A DNA stretch of 64,000 bases from Brasenia schreberi (lineage: Eukaryota; Streptophyta; Magnoliopsida; Nymphaeales; Cabombaceae), in the NCBI GenBank assembly GCA_036023115.1, contig JAYKKT010000080.1, forward strand, positions 11,091,501 through 11,155,500, read 5' to 3'. Positions 20,930 through 33,880 of the stretch are shown piece by piece; position 1 is the first letter of the stretch; every line of letters begins with the position of its first letter. The notes beneath the pieces are model-generated. The model had not been told where the DNA came from, ran no database searches, and saw only the letters and a program-made list of their open reading frames with translations. Made by a program: the position numbers and the translations under genes.

Positions 20930-23606
20930 TAGTATTAAAGCCTAATCAAGTGGATTTGTGCATGTGTGAGAAAGATTCCAAGATTTTAACCAGCCTAGGA
21001 CAATGTAAATAGTTTTTTGGCACAGATTCGTGGTGTTTTTTTTTCGAGCAGGTCAATCTATTATATTTTCCAGCAAAGAATTTGTTTGTGCTCTAAGAAT
21101 AGGAGAAAGGAGGATTACAATCAATACTAGAGAAAGGGGATAAATCTGATCATGGCTGATAAATGTAAAATAAGAGATGGTTGTAAAAATAATTCCTCAG
21201 ACAAATGCGAGGTGTTTCAAATCACAAACCTGAAATTAGATTACAAGAACTATCTTCAATGGGCTAGATCTATTAAACTAGTTGTGGTGGCAAGGAGACG
21301 GTGAGATTACTTGACTGGAGGCATTCCCCAATCCCTACAATGAACCCTCTATATTCACGATGGTGTAGAGAAAATGCTTTGGTCAGCGCATGGCATATAT
21401 AATCAATGGTACTATCGATAGGCAACACTTTCATGTTCCTATAATCAGCAAAAGATATCTGGTTCGTGGTTTAGGATGCCTATGCTTAGAGAAAAATATA
21501 GCTAAGAAATGTGATATTATTGAGAGGATTTGAAAGTGTAGACACGGGGGAAGATCCGTGAATATTATGCAAAACTTAGAGGTTTATGGGAAGAATTACA
21601 TGTCTATTATAAGACAAATGCAATAACGCAATAAGGAATTTGAAGAGCACAAAGTGTTTGATCTTTTGCGGGGCATCTCATCAGAATATGAGACTGTAAA
21701 AAATAGTATTCTTAGTAGAGAAGAACTTTCCTTCTTGAGCATAGTATATTCTCTTTTACTACTGGAAGAAGATCAAAGGCATGTAGAGAAGGAAAACAAG
21801 ATTAATTTAAAGACCACTACATTTGTGGGCAGAAATACTACCAACTCTTCATTTTCTCGTGGCAGTGGAGGATATGAATGTGGTAGAGGTAGACCACCAC
21901 TTACTTTCGAAGAAGACAAACTGACTTTCTCTCATTAGAGAAAATCACGACACACAAAGGAGACATGCTGGGAATTGGTGGGCAAACCTACTTATTATCA
22001 TAATAGGCCCAATAAAACCTATTTCCATAGTGACCAAAGTGAAAAACAGAATACAGAAAGCAGTGCAACTTCATTAGTTGACATGAAAAAAGAAAATGAG
22101 ATGCTCAAGGCTCGTCTGATTGATTCGTATACTGCATCCACATCCTCTAATATTGATTCTCAAGCTACTATGGCATATCCATTCTCATTTATAGCTAAAG
22201 GTAATGTATTTATCTCTCACTCTAAGATATGGGTTATTGACTTTGGCCTCACAGATCACATAGTTGATCGGCGATATTTTTTTATGATTATCAGTTGACT
22301 CAAGAAAAAATTAATATCAGGTTGGCCGATGGATCACACACTCCCATCATTAGAAAAAGAAGTATCATTACACCTTTTGGAATATTGAAAAATGCCCTAC
22401 ATGTTCCAAATATTTCAGTCAATTTATTATCGATCTTTGTCATGACACAAGATCTAAAATATCGTGTAATTTTTTATTCTACTGGATGTTTCTTTGAGGA
22501 ACTGAGGACGGGGGAGATCTTTGGTTAGGGTAGCATCAGGAGAGGCCTCTATTTCTATAAGGAAGTCAAAGGAATAGCTATGCAGTCCACAGTAATCACA
22601 GAAAAACAAAAGGAAGAGTTACCTTTATGGCACCAGAGATTAGGACATTAATCTTTATCTAAAATTAGGATGTTATTGCCTGACTTTTCTCATTGTAATA
22701 ACTGGAATTTGAGGCGTGAAACCTGCCAGAAGGCTAAACACAATTGTGTTTCATTTTCTTTGAATAAAGAAAAATCTTCTAGACCATTTGAGATTGTCCA
22801 TTATGATGTTTGGGACCCGTGTTCTATTACTTCGTTATATGGTCACAAATACTTTATTTCATTTATTGATGATTAAACTAGGTTCACCATTATATATCTC
22901 ATGAAAACCAAAGATGATGTGAGAAATATTATTCCCATATATTGTCAGTTTGTTCATACTCAATTTAAGCACACTATTAAAAATTTTTGTAGTGATAATG
23001 GAGGTGAATTTGTCTCAATCACTACATTCATATTTTTTAAACCAGGAAATTTTGCATTAAACCTCGTGTTCCTATTTTGTAGAACAAAATGGTGTTTCTA
23101 AAAGAAAAACAGACACATTTTAGAGGTTGCTAGAACACTTTTGATTGGTTACAATGTTTCAAAATTTTATTGGGTGAAACAATTTCATTTATCTCCAAGA
23201 GTGTTTGGGTGTACTTGCTTTGTACATATGCACAACAGCTGGTAAATGCATCTTCTTAGAATATTTTTCTACTAAAAAAGGTTTTAAATATTATGATCCT
23301 AAAAAAAGATCATATGTTACGATGAATGTTACTTTTCATGAAGATACACCGTTTTATGGCAAGCAAGTAGTTCAACCATCACATCTCCATTCACCGACTG
23401 TGCTACCTATTCCACCAATTGAAGATCGACCTGAGTTTGAAAGAGAAGAAGAGATTCAACCTTTACAAGAAAATAAATGACAGGTTTAAACTAGAGGTAA
23501 AAGGAAGACCTTCCTCCTCCATTAGTCTGCTACCCTAGATCAGAATCCTCACCCTAAATCACATATGATTCCTACTCAGGTAACTCCTCTAAATTCTGCT
23601 AGTGAC
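20930..23606 (+). pseudogene. Copia A gag-pol remnant, first part
   Basis: Leader, then gag from about 21,153 (ATGGCTGATAAATG). An open UBN2-like stretch (FDLLRGISSEYETVKNSILS) lies at 21,654-21,938. The protease box near 22,228 reads WVIDFGLTDHIV with the DSG serine changed to F. The following region includes LHVPNISVNLLSI. Integrase shows LWHQRLGH, CQKAKHN, VHYDVWDP and FCSDNGGEF, with stops after the FISFIDD stretch. The linker FGCTCFVHMHN lies near 23,215, and KKGFKYYDPKKRSYVTMNVT near 23,290. Copia B interrupts at 23,607. The start of RT continues at 36,270. Confidence 0.75.
23602..23606. repeat. Target-site duplication of copia B, left
   Basis: GTGAC left of copia B; ATGAC at 36,270-36,274 right of it, four of five bases matching. 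Confidence 0.6.
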
Positions 23607-23884
23607 TGTTACAAAATCATATTATTGAATGAAAGTATTGAAAACTTACAGATATTGGCAGATTGGAGGCATTCCTCCTATCTGCTCCAAAAAACTGAAA
23701 GTCGTCTCCTCTTGTGGCTACCGCCCAACCTCTTTGTCATTACTACACTTAACCCTAATCTACTTATTTATAAGTAATATGTAACTTGAATGACTAAACT
23801 ACCCCTAATCATTACCTAAGTACTACTAAATGGACATAAACTACACTAAGACCCATAACGACTATTAATTATCAGTTTCTAACA
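23607..23884 (-). repeat. 3' LTR of copia B
   Basis: 278 bp, TGTTACAAAATC...TTTCTAACA; similar to the two halves of the other LTR flanking E3. Confidence 0.85.
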
Positions 23885-24135
23885 CTCCCCCTTAAGTTGG
23901 GTGAAAGATATTAAGAATATCCACCTTGGATAACGTGTGAGCTGTTTGCTAACAGTAGCTTTAGTTAAAAAATCAGCCATCTGTTTTGTTGATTGAAGAT
24001 ACTCTAATGTGAATTCTTGATTTGTTTTCTTCTCTCTGATGAAGTGGTAGTCAATTTTTATATGTTTGGTTCTTTCATGATATATAGGATTGGAAGCCAT
24101 CTAAATTATTGCACTGCTATCACAATATAATGGTA
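23885..24135 (-). pseudogene. Copia B RNase H, C-terminal part
   Basis: Minus strand reads PIPLYCDSSAII.MASNPI, then HERTKHIKIDYHFIREK and LEYLQSTKQMADFLTKA, the standard end of copia RNase H. A stop replaces one codon before MASNP. The upstream half is at 27,143-27,551 across the LINE. Confidence 0.85.
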
Positions 24136-24141
24136 TAGGTT
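24136..24141. repeat. Target-site duplication of the RTE LINE, left
   Basis: TAGGTT here and at 27,137-27,142. Removing the LINE and one copy restores the copia B RNase H reading (..FTNIQ-PIPLYCDSS..). Confidence 0.75.
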
Positions 24142-24410
24142 AAACTCCGCCCATGTAAGGGATCACCCTTGCATTGTCGGTCCCAAGCCAGGATAAAGGA
24201 GGAGGGTTGTGTTAGGTTTCCGACAGCCAGTGAAAAACTTCGTCGGATTTTTACAACATGGATTACAAAAATTATTAGCATTGCTTTGGGGCGTCCCCGC
24301 CTAGCGACGTGATGCACAACCCGAATGCAGTAAGAAGTAAGCAAGGGCCACTACATTTTCGTTCGAATGTAGTGAATAAATTGTAGAGAGGGTTCCCACA
24401 TCATTGACGG

Positions 24411-24839
24411 GTGTGGGTAAAGAAGTTAGTCCCACTACATTGCCGCCCGAATGTAGTGAAAAATTTTCAGAGAGGGTCTTCGCATTTTGATTATAGACGG
24501 ATGCGGGGGGTAAGGAAGCTAGTCCTAGATAATAAGATTCGTATTGGTTCTTGGAATATCGGAACATTATCGGGTAAGCTAATGGAGGTGGTAGATACTA
24601 TGATTCGGAGAAAGATTCATATTCTATGTTTACAAGGGACAAAATGGGTTGGAGAAAAAGCAAAGGAGATAGAGGATACAGGTTTTCAATTATGGTACTC
24701 AGGTAAAGAAAAGGCTCGAAATGGAGTTGGTATTATCATAAATAAAGATTTAAAGGAGAGTGTAGTAGACATACAACGATATGGTGACCGAATCATGACG
24801 TTGAAATTAGTGTTAGGAGCAGAGGTTTTGAATATTTAA
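24411..24839 (+). pseudogene. RTE LINE apurinic-type endonuclease, N-terminal part
   Basis: Open frame with RIGSWNIGTLSGKLMEVVD, ILCLQGTKWVGEKAKEIE (family catalytic E is usually in QETKW; here QGTKW, a likely inactivating change) and NGVGIIINKDL. The middle of the endonuclease, including the catalytic histidine region, is missing: frame is lost at about 24,840 and sequence resumes near 24,950 with TEHRLLVIDLQIKK. Confidence 0.8.
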
Positions 24840-24939
24840 TTACTTATAAGAGTGGCTTATCACAAACATAAATTGATTACTTTATTTGTAAAAAAAAGAT
24901 AGAGCGTGTTGTAAAGATTATAAGGTAATTCTAGGAGAA

Positions 24940-27106
24940 AGCTTAACCACCGAACATCGACTTTTAGTTATAGATTTACAAATAAAAAAATGGACAAAGA
25001 AGAAAAGAGTGCATCGAGCTATTCGGACTAAATGGTGGAACCTCAAAAGCGAGAAAGAAGATATATTTAAACAGAAAGTCCTTCAAGGAGATGTTTGGAA
25101 TTATGTTGGCATACCCTGTGATATGTAGAACAATATGGCTATACATATTAGGAAAGTGGCGAAAGATGTGTTACGGGTATCTAAGAGAGGTGTACCGGCA
25201 CAAAAAGAAGCTTGGTGGTGGAGTGAAGTAGTACAAAATAAAATCAAGGCAAAGATTGCATGTTACAAATTACATTATGCTAAGAAAACTAGTGAAACTT
25301 TAGAAGCTTATAAGAAAGCAAAGAAGGATTTGAAAAGGCCGTTAGTGAAGCAAAAGGTAAGATTTGGGATGACTTATATAAAAAACTCAACTCAAAAGAA
25401 GGTGAAAGAGATATTTTTAGGATAGCTAGGGCTAGAGATAAGAAAACTAAAGATCTTAATTATGTTAGATGCATAAAAGACGAGGATGAAAAAATTCTAG
25501 TAGCAAATGATGATATAAGAAATACATGAAGAAACTATTTTTATAATCTTTTTAATTAAAATAAAGATATTAGTATTAGTTTAGGAGATTTAGCCAAGTC
25601 AGAAAAGTATATAAACCACAATTTCTACCGACATATTCAAAAGAATGAAGTCAAAGAGGCTCTTAAACATACGAAGAGTGGTAAATCGGTAGGACCAGAT
25701 AATATTCCTATAGAAGTTTGGAAAATACTCGGAGAAATAGGAATCACTTGGCTCACAAGACTATTTAATGAAATATGGAAAAACCAAAAGATGCCTGAGG
25801 AATGGAGAGCAAGTAGACTTATACCTATTTATAAGAACAAGGGAGACATTCAAAATTGTGCGAATTATTGAGGTATCAAGTTAATGAGTCATACTATGAA
25901 ATTATGGAAAGAATTATCGAACGTAGGTTAAGACAAGTATCAAGTACAACAGAGAACCAATTTGGATTTATGCCAGGCAGATCTACTATTGAAGCGATTC
26001 ACCTTTTGAGACGTCTTATGGAACATTTTAGAGCAAAAAAGAAAGACCTTCACATGATATTTATTAATCTAGAAAAAGCTTATGATAGGGTACTGAGGGA
26101 GGTTCTTTGGAGAACTTTAGAAAAAAGAGGTATCCCATTGACATATATTAACCTTATAAGAGACATGTATGATGGTGCAAAAACATGTGTGAGGACTCAT
26201 GAAGGAACGACAGACTTCTTTGAAGTTAATATTGGGTTACATCAAGGATCAACTTTAAGTCCATACTTATTTATAATGGTGATGGATGAGTTAACAAAAC
26301 ATATTGAAGATGAAGTACCTTGGTGTATGTTATTTGCAGATGACATTGTATTAGTGGAGGAGTCTAAGGAAAAAGTTAATAGAAAATTGGAACTATGGAG
26401 AGAAGCATTAAAAAGCAAAGGCCTCCGACTTAGTATAAGAAAGACAGAATATATGGAATGTAAGTTTGATCATTTGGTTACTTCAGAGGACATAGAAATT
26501 AAAATTGGCACACATTGCATCCCCCTAAAGGAATGTTTTAAATACCTAGGGTCAATTTTTCAGAGTGATGGAAGAATTGATGGAGATGTTATGCATAAAA
26601 TTAATGCTGGTTGGTTAAAATAGAGTGGAGCATCAGGTATTCTTTGTGATAAGAAGATACCACTAATGTTAAAAGGTAAATATTATAGAGCAACAATTAG
26701 ACCTGCCATGTTTTATGGTTCTCAGTGTTGGGCAGTTAATCATCAACATGTACAAAAGATGTCTGTGACAGAAATGAAGATGTTGAGATGGATGAGTGGT
26801 CATACAAGAAAAGACCGTATACATAATGAGGTTATTAGAAACAAATTAGGAGTGGCACCAATAGAGGATAAAATGAGAGAATATCATTTAAGATGGTTTG
26901 GACATATAGAAAGAAGATCAAAAGAAGAACCTGTAAGAAGGTTAGAAAAACTAAATTTGGAAAGTATTAAAAGAGGTAGAGGACGACCACAAAAGTGTTG
27001 GAAAGAAACAATAAAGAATTATCTAGCTTATTGGGAGTTAACTGCTAACATGGCACACGATAGGGATCTGTGGAAACAAAGAATCCATGTAGCCGACCCC
27101 GTCTAG
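24940..27106 (+). pseudogene. RTE LINE reverse transcriptase and C-terminal domain
   Basis: The connecting region (25,135-25,425) carries AWWWSEVVQNKIKAKIACYK. RT at 25,856-26,623 shows NQFGFMPGRSTIEAIHLLRR, INLEKAYDRV (first catalytic D), GLHQGSTLSPYLF and the LFADDIVLV catalytic box. The C-terminal part (26,666-27,106) has RPAMFYGSQCWAVNHQH, KMLRWMSGHTRKDRI and LRWFGHIERR up to VADPV. At least one stop separates RT from this part, and more break the connector. The order matches plant RTE ORFs. Confidence 0.87.
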
Positions 27107-27136
27107 TATGGGAAAAGGTTTAGTTGTTGTTTTGTT

Positions 27137-27142
27137 TAGGTT
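27137..27142. repeat. Target-site duplication of the RTE LINE, right
   Basis: TAGGTT, matching 24,136-24,141. Confidence 0.75.
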
Positions 27143-30100
27143 GAATATTAGTAAATCGAAGTTCACTGATGAATGAAGATACCCATTTTCCTTCACACAT
27201 GGCTTGAGTTATCGCTCGGTATTCTGCTTTAGCTGTAGATCTAGCAATAACTGTTTGTTTTTTACTCTTCCAAGATATAATATTTTCACCAAGTAATGTA
27301 ACATAACCTGTAGTTGATTTTCGATCATCCTTAGATCCAACCTAGTCTACATCTGAATAAAGTTCAATACTGAATTTGTAAGATTTGGAATAAAGTAGAC
27401 CTATGCCAGATGTTGATTTGAGATATCGAAGAATCCTATACACTGCATCCATATGATTCTTGGTGGGAGAATGCATAAATCTGCTCATAATACCCATTGC
27501 GTAAGTAATATCTGGACGAGTAATTGTCAGATATATAAGCTTGCCGACCAAAGTGTGGTATTTGTGAATGTCTCTGAACTCTTCACTATCACCAATGAAT
27601 AATTTATGATTTACTTTTATAGGAGTATCAGTTTACAATCTAGCATGTTTGTTTCTTGAAATTGATCTATAGTATATTTTCTCTGAGTTAGAAATATATC
27701 TTGGATAGAATATAACACCTCTATGCCCAAGAAATAGTAAAGTCGGCCCAAGTCTTTTAGGTCAAATAATCTATGAAGATTCCTTTTTAACCTTGATATT
27801 TCTTCAATGTCATCACCTGTAACAATGATGTCATCAACACAGACAACAAGAATAGATATTTTGTACCTTTCTTGAAAAAAATAGTATGATTATTGAGACT
27901 CCTTTGGTACCCCAAGTTGCATACTGTCTTTATTAAATTTCTCAAACAATGCTCTTGGTGACTATTTCAACCTATAAATAGCTTTATTTAGTTTGCACAC
28001 TGTATCATCATATGCTTTAATATTCATTCCTGGAGGTAGTTTCATATATACTTCTTCATTCAAGTCTCCTTATAAGAAGGTATTTTTCACATCTAGCTGT
28101 CATAGATCTCATCCCAAGTTTGCTGCTATACTAAGAAGTATTCTTATGGAATTAAGTTTTTTCGTAGGTGTGAATGTTACATTGTAGTCAATACCATATA
28201 ACTGACTATACCTTTTGGCAACTAATCTTGCTTTATATCTTTCAATGGTTCTATCTGTCTTATATTTAATAGTGAATACCCACTTGCATCCTATTATATT
28301 CCTATCATGAGAAAGTTTTATGATGGTCCAAGTATTATTTTTTACAAGGGCATCCAATTCCTCTTTTATTGCACCTTTTTATAAAGGACACTTGTTTGTT
28401 TCTTCAAATTTCGTAGGAATCTTGTGTTTCTCAACATTCATAACAAAAGTTCGATAATTCTCAGAAGTATTAGCATATGAGACATAATAAGAGATAGGAT
28501 ACCGTGCACAAGTATGTTTACCTTTGCGAATGTCAATAGGAATCTCTAGGTCTTCTTTCACTTGAAATTAAGGATATGGGAAATATCTTTGGTAATTGTA
28601 GATTGTAGTGGTTCTTCTTGAGAGTAAATAATCTTCCTTGATCCTCTCTTATACATCAAGGTCTGCTTTGGTTCATTTGCCTTCTCTCTATAGCTATCTG
28701 CATAATCTTCTGCCTCACTAGTAATTAATGGAAGGAAATAAGAAGATATATTTTTAGAGGTAGTTGACTCTCCCTGAGAAGAATAATAGGGAGTAGATTC
28801 TGAGAATGTGACATCCATGGATACATACAGTTTCTTAAGAGTAGGATCATAGCATTTATAACCTTTTTGAGAGTTTGAATAGCCAAGAAAAATACACTTT
28901 ACAGACTAGGATCAAGTTTATCACGACCAGGTAAATGAACATGAACAAAACAGGTACAACCAAAGATTTGAGGAACTATATGAAAAAGTTTTGATTCCTT
29001 ATCTAAGACATTTGATTGGACAATCATCCTTTAGTGCACTACTAGCCATCCTATTTATTAGGTAGATTGCAGTAAGAACAACTTCTCAATAGAATTTAGG
29101 TACATTATGTTGGAGTAAGAGAGTTTTGGCTATCTTAAGAATATGAAGATTTTTCCTTTCAGCAATACCATTTGCTGAGGTGTATAAGAACAAAAAGTCT
29201 GATGAAGAATACCATGTGTGTGTAGATATTCTTATAAATGCCTAGTAATATATATTCTTCCCCATTATCTGAACGAAGAATTTTTACGGAAGTATTGAAT
29301 TGAGTGAATGAATTTATGTATAATTTGAAATATAGCAAAAACTTCTGATTTTGATTTCATTAAATAAATAATTATAAGACGCGTACAATCATCAATAAAG
29401 GAAACAAAATACTTATGATCAAACAATGAAGTAACTTGATTGGGACCCCATATATCAAAATGAAGGAGCTCAAAAGGTTGAGATCACCTAGAGTCACGTA
29501 AAGGATAAGGAGCTCTTTGGTGTTTCCCAAGTTGACATACTTCATATTCAAACTGATGTTTATTTGACTTGACTCTAAGGTAAAACATATTGGAGCTTTG
29601 ACATAGGCGGATGACCTATACGACAATGCCAAAGATGAATTTTCTCGTCTTAAACAGCTGCAGTTGAAGCACTATAAGAAGTTGTATGCTGAAGATTGTA
29701 TGCAGTTGAAGATGGTCCTTCAAGATGTATAAGCCCCTCTGTAGGCTACCATGATCAAAGATTTTTTTCATCTTCAGATCCTGAAATACACAGTCAGTAG
29801 GATTAAAAGTTACACTACAGTTTATAGTATAAGTCAATGAACTGACTGAAAGTAGATTTATAGGAAAGTTGGGGATATGATAGACTGATTTTAAGTCTGA
29901 AAAACATGTGGGTACACTTTTCTGTCCAATCATATAAGAATATGAGCCATTTGCTAACTTAATCGACTCCTATTTTTGAAGAAGTCTGTATTCTGAAAAA
30001 TATGATTCCTCTCCTACCATGTGATCTATAGCACCTCAATTAATTATCCAAGTTTTTGAATGAAAGGGAGAGGAATTATTACCCTTTACAGTATGAGTCG

Positions 30101-31102
30101 CTTGTGCTACTATAGCCTGAGAAGAAGATGGTTGAGAGTGTTCAGATAATTTTGTTTTTATGCCCTCTATCCTTTTAATGATCTCATGAATGCCATTTGT
30201 ACTGTGAGTTGGATTTTTTGCAGCATGAGCAGAGTACTTTCAATTTTTAGAAAAATAAGGTCTATCACATAATTCTCTAGAATGCCTTGATTTGCCACAA
30301 TGAGAACACACAATTTTATCCTTCTCATTAGAATTAAACCTACCGCGTCCACGATTTTGTTGTCCACCTCTTCCACGATAATGTGAGTTTTCTCCTCTTG
30401 TTTGAAGTGCATTTTGGTCAGTGACAAAGGTGTTGTCTTTTCCAAGATTTCTGCGATCTTCTCGAATTAATAATGAGTATACTTTGCCAAGTGAAGGAAG
30501 TTCTTCTCTGCCTAAGATATTAAGTTTTATTGGCTCAAATTTTGAATTTGCATCCCACAATAAGTCAAATACTTTCTTCTTTTCAATTTCAATCTTTCGG
30601 TGTAATAAGAAGAACATTTTACATTTGTATAGTAAAGAAGTTCATCCTATAGTCCTCGAAGATCAGCATAGTACTCACTGATAGAACGAGTTTCTTGTTT
30701 ACATTTTCTGATTTTTTCCAATATCTCGTACTCTTTTGCAACATTCTTTTTTTTGGAATAAGCTTCAGAGACTGGACACCAAATTTCATGGGCTGATTTA
30801 AGAAATATAAAGGTTTTTGCAATTGATAGGATCATAGACTAAAGTAACCAAGATGATATTAATGCATATTCTCTTCTCCAAACAGGATATTATGCATCAT
30901 GTGTATCTGGGCTCGGTATTTGACCCATTAGGTGAGCTAATCTCTCTCTTGCTATAACAGCCAGTTCCATGGACCTAGATCATTCCAAGTAATTTCTGCC
31001 ATCTAACTTTGTTGTTGTAATCTAAAAATTTTCTACTTTTTTAAGCGTAGGATGAGCAGATATGTTGAAAGGGCTTTTAACCCCTTTTCCTTTACCAACC
31101 AT
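27143..31102 (-). pseudogene. Copia B gag-pol remnant
   Basis: Minus strand. Gag starts at ATG 31,102 (MVGKGKGVKSPFNISAH) and includes KKKNVAKEYEILEKIRKCKQ and a CCHC-type knuckle CSHCGKSRHSRELC near 30,290. The protease reads WIIN-stop-GAIDHMVG near 30,040, where WIIDSGA is expected. Integrase and linker regions lie at 28,860-29,930. RT at 28,109-28,357 gives NNTWTIIKLSHDRNIIGCKW and YKARLVAKRYSQLYGIDY; the VCVDDIIVTGDDIEEI box is near 27,840. RNase H begins around 27,551 with MVGKLIYLTITRPDITYAMG and runs to SAKAEYRAITQAMCEGKW near 27,200. Multiple stops and frameshifts. Confidence 0.85.
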
Positions 31103-31767
31103 TTATTTACAGAAAAACGAATAAATTGACTTCTAATAAACAGAACAGATGAGGTCTAATGCTAGGAATATTCAGCATCTAACAACCATGAATTCACCAA
31201 GAAGAACTGAATATAGAAAACTATATGCTGGACGAGATGTATATTTCCAATGCAGCTTGGATGTACGGCCAAAGAAGATTGTATGCTGGATATGCAGAAG
31301 ATAGTGGGCTCTCTTGTAGACGTGAGCAATATGCAGATGATATGTTGGATACCGAGTGGTTTCAGGCAAGAGTGAAGAGCCAAAATAAAGATCAACCTCG
31401 GTTTAAAGAGATCGAAACATAAAGACACCTGATCTACTCAAGAACGACCCGTTGATTCTCTGAAAATCCCGATCAGAAAGGCTCTAATTCTCATTAGATC
31501 CGAGATCCGACTTCAAATAACTCCTCTCTGGTCAGATCTAGACAATCAAGTTCAGAACTCTCTATGTCCTCAATTTTCACCTTGATCAAAGTCGATTAAT
31601 GCTGAGACTAAGAGATCTCTTTCGATACACTCCCGAATTTCTGGCGATCATGATTTTTCTATGCATAGGATTTTTCTGCGTAGATTTTTCTTCCCAGAAT
31701 TGTCTTACTTTTCATAACAAAAAGACGATTCTCTTTCACACAAAATATTGATTTAACAACCTTATAA
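31103..31767. other. Copia B untranslated leader
   Basis: About 665 bp between the primer site and gag start, longer than usual for copia. Two short overlapping open stretches on each strand (31,160-31,430) have no recognisable similarity. Confidence 0.5.
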
Positions 31768-31779
31768 GCTCTGATACCA
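31768..31779 (-). other. Primer-binding site of copia B
   Basis: GCTCTGATACCA, exact complement of TGGTATCAGAGC, abutting the LTR at 31,780. Confidence 0.85.
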
Positions 31780-31896
31780 TGTTATAAAATCATATTATTG
31801 AATGAAAGTATTGGAAACTTACGGATATTGACAGATTGGAGGTGCCTCCAATTTGCCCTAGAAAACTGAAAGTCGTCTTCTCTTCTGGTTGCCGCC

Positions 31897-32201
31897 TGTT
31901 GAGATTTGGGAGTCTCGTAGCGGAAGATTAAACCACAAAGATCAATAACAATGAATAAGAAAAAATATATACGAGATACGATGAGGGGGGCGGACCTCCA
32001 ATGGAGGTTGTCCCCTCTCTCTCTCTCTTTCTTAATCACAATCTCCTTACCCTAATACAAACTTACAGTCCTTATATAATGGGTTGTAAAACAGAAAATT
32101 ACCAAAATGCCCTTAGTACTCCGAGCAATTACAATAATACCCAACTATTAGAAATTACAGAAATAACACTTAAAACACAACAGATATATATATTCTCAAC
32201 A
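31897..32201 (-). repeat. 3' LTR of E3
   Basis: 305 bp. Contains the GAGGGGGGCGG-ACCTCCA-A-TGGAGG-TTGTCCCCTC hairpin (about 31,983-32,018) and TATA complement CTTATATAATGG near 32,075. Confidence 0.8.
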
Positions 32202-33880
32202 CCCCCCTCAAGTTCGGAGTGAGATACTTCAAACTCCTAACTTATCGAAAAACTGGTTCTTTCTTCACCACACGTGCACTAATGATCTGTTCGAGGCTTC
32301 TTTAAATCATCTTAAACAATCAAGAATACTTGGGTAACACACGACCCTTCTATGGGTGTCAGTTGTTCCCTCTCTCTTTCTTCTTCTCCATGAAGTGATT
32401 AGGCAGTTACACTTCAAAAGTCATGGTTTCCTACTCTTAAGAAAGCTTATCTTTTATAGTATGAGGTACTACTCCACCATACACACTTCACACGGCTTTC
32501 CTGTGCCCCCTTTACATGGTGGCTGCTGTCGGTGTGTTGGTTGGGCAGTCTGTGCTCCTTCAAATGGTGACTGCAGCCACTTTTCCAGCCCTCCTGGCTG
32601 TTTACTTCAGCAACTGAAGGTTTTAATTTTCATGCTTCTTCGTAATAGTGCCACATTCCTTACCAATAAATTCCTCTGACCTCTTCTATGATTTGATTTT
32701 TTATGCAAATGTAATGAAAAGTAAATTGATTTTCTGTACTTTGTCTTTTTCTTCTATTTGTATTTTTGTTGTTTGACCAAATAAGGAAACACTCACTATG
32801 TAGGACTTCATATTTTTCAATATTTTTCGGAATTTTACAGCTTCCTTGGCTGTCCATTTTCCAAGCATCTTCCTTGTTGCAACACTTTTTAACACCTTTA
32901 TGGTTGTAATCTTCTTCAACTTAGCCTTCTTAACTATTCATCTTCAGCAGCTTCATGGCTGCGATAATTTTCAGCAGTTGTTTAACTACAGTAATTCTTA
33001 ATTCAGCCTTCGTGGCTGTCCTTTTTCAGCAGCTTTTATAGCTACAAATTTCTGCAACTTCAATGGTTGCAAATACACTTCAGTCCTCTTGACTCTCATC
33101 TTAAGGATCTATCTCTTTTCTGTAAACTTTCAAGAATTGATAGATTGGAGATATTATATCCAATCTGCCCACAACTGAACATTGGCGCCCCTACACGGCT
33201 GCCTTCTCTTTCTTACTTTCTTCATATTGTTTTCTTAACATCTCTCTCACTCTTTCACACTATGATCTCTTGTTAAAGAAGTTGTCACTCCACTCGTAAC
33301 GTCTTCTTTAATGCACTGCACATAACCTTTATCATTGATTATTGCTGCCTTACATATGATTGTGCAGCATATTCTTCAACTAGCATCTCTTCGTATTCTT
33401 CAACTAACATCTGTTGAAGAATATATGTATCTGACCAGATCACTTGAGTCATCTTCTTTAGTTCCATCTTTCTATCCACGCTCAAGTGACAGATACAACA
33501 GAAACTTGCCAATACGCAGATGAACAGAATATCTGACTAGCTTCACCTCATTGACCAAGGTGTTCCAGTCTTGAATGAAGAGGTTCGATTTGTTTTCCTT
33601 TGTTATCGATCAAAATACTGTATGTAGAATTTGAATGATGAACTTGTAAACATGCGTCAACTGGTCAGTCTCACAAGGAACATCCTTCTTGATGAGATGA
33701 TTCATCCCATTTACGGTGGAGAGTGGCATGGACCTTCTTAGTGCTATAGTCGCAGATATCAGGGCCAAACATAATGTTGTAGCTGATTAAGCATAACCTT
33801 TCCTAGTGATGAGCAGCAAAATAGTTTGATCAGATATGGTGCATGTATGCGGCTCATAGGAGATATTAATCGTTCAGCGT

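Larger units (their letters stand above)
24142..27136 (+). mobile_element. RTE-type LINE (about 3.0 kb) inserted in copia B
   Basis: Bounded by TAGGTT duplications. It has a GC-richer leader (24,142-24,500), an endonuclease start, reverse transcriptase and the typical RTE tail: coding end VADPV, then TAGTATGGGAAAAGG and a TTGTTGTTTTG tail. The leader is repeated at 5.3 kb and 11.1 kb and the tail at 10.86 kb, so the family is repetitive here. Several frameshifts and a missing part of the endonuclease make it inactive. Confidence 0.88.
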
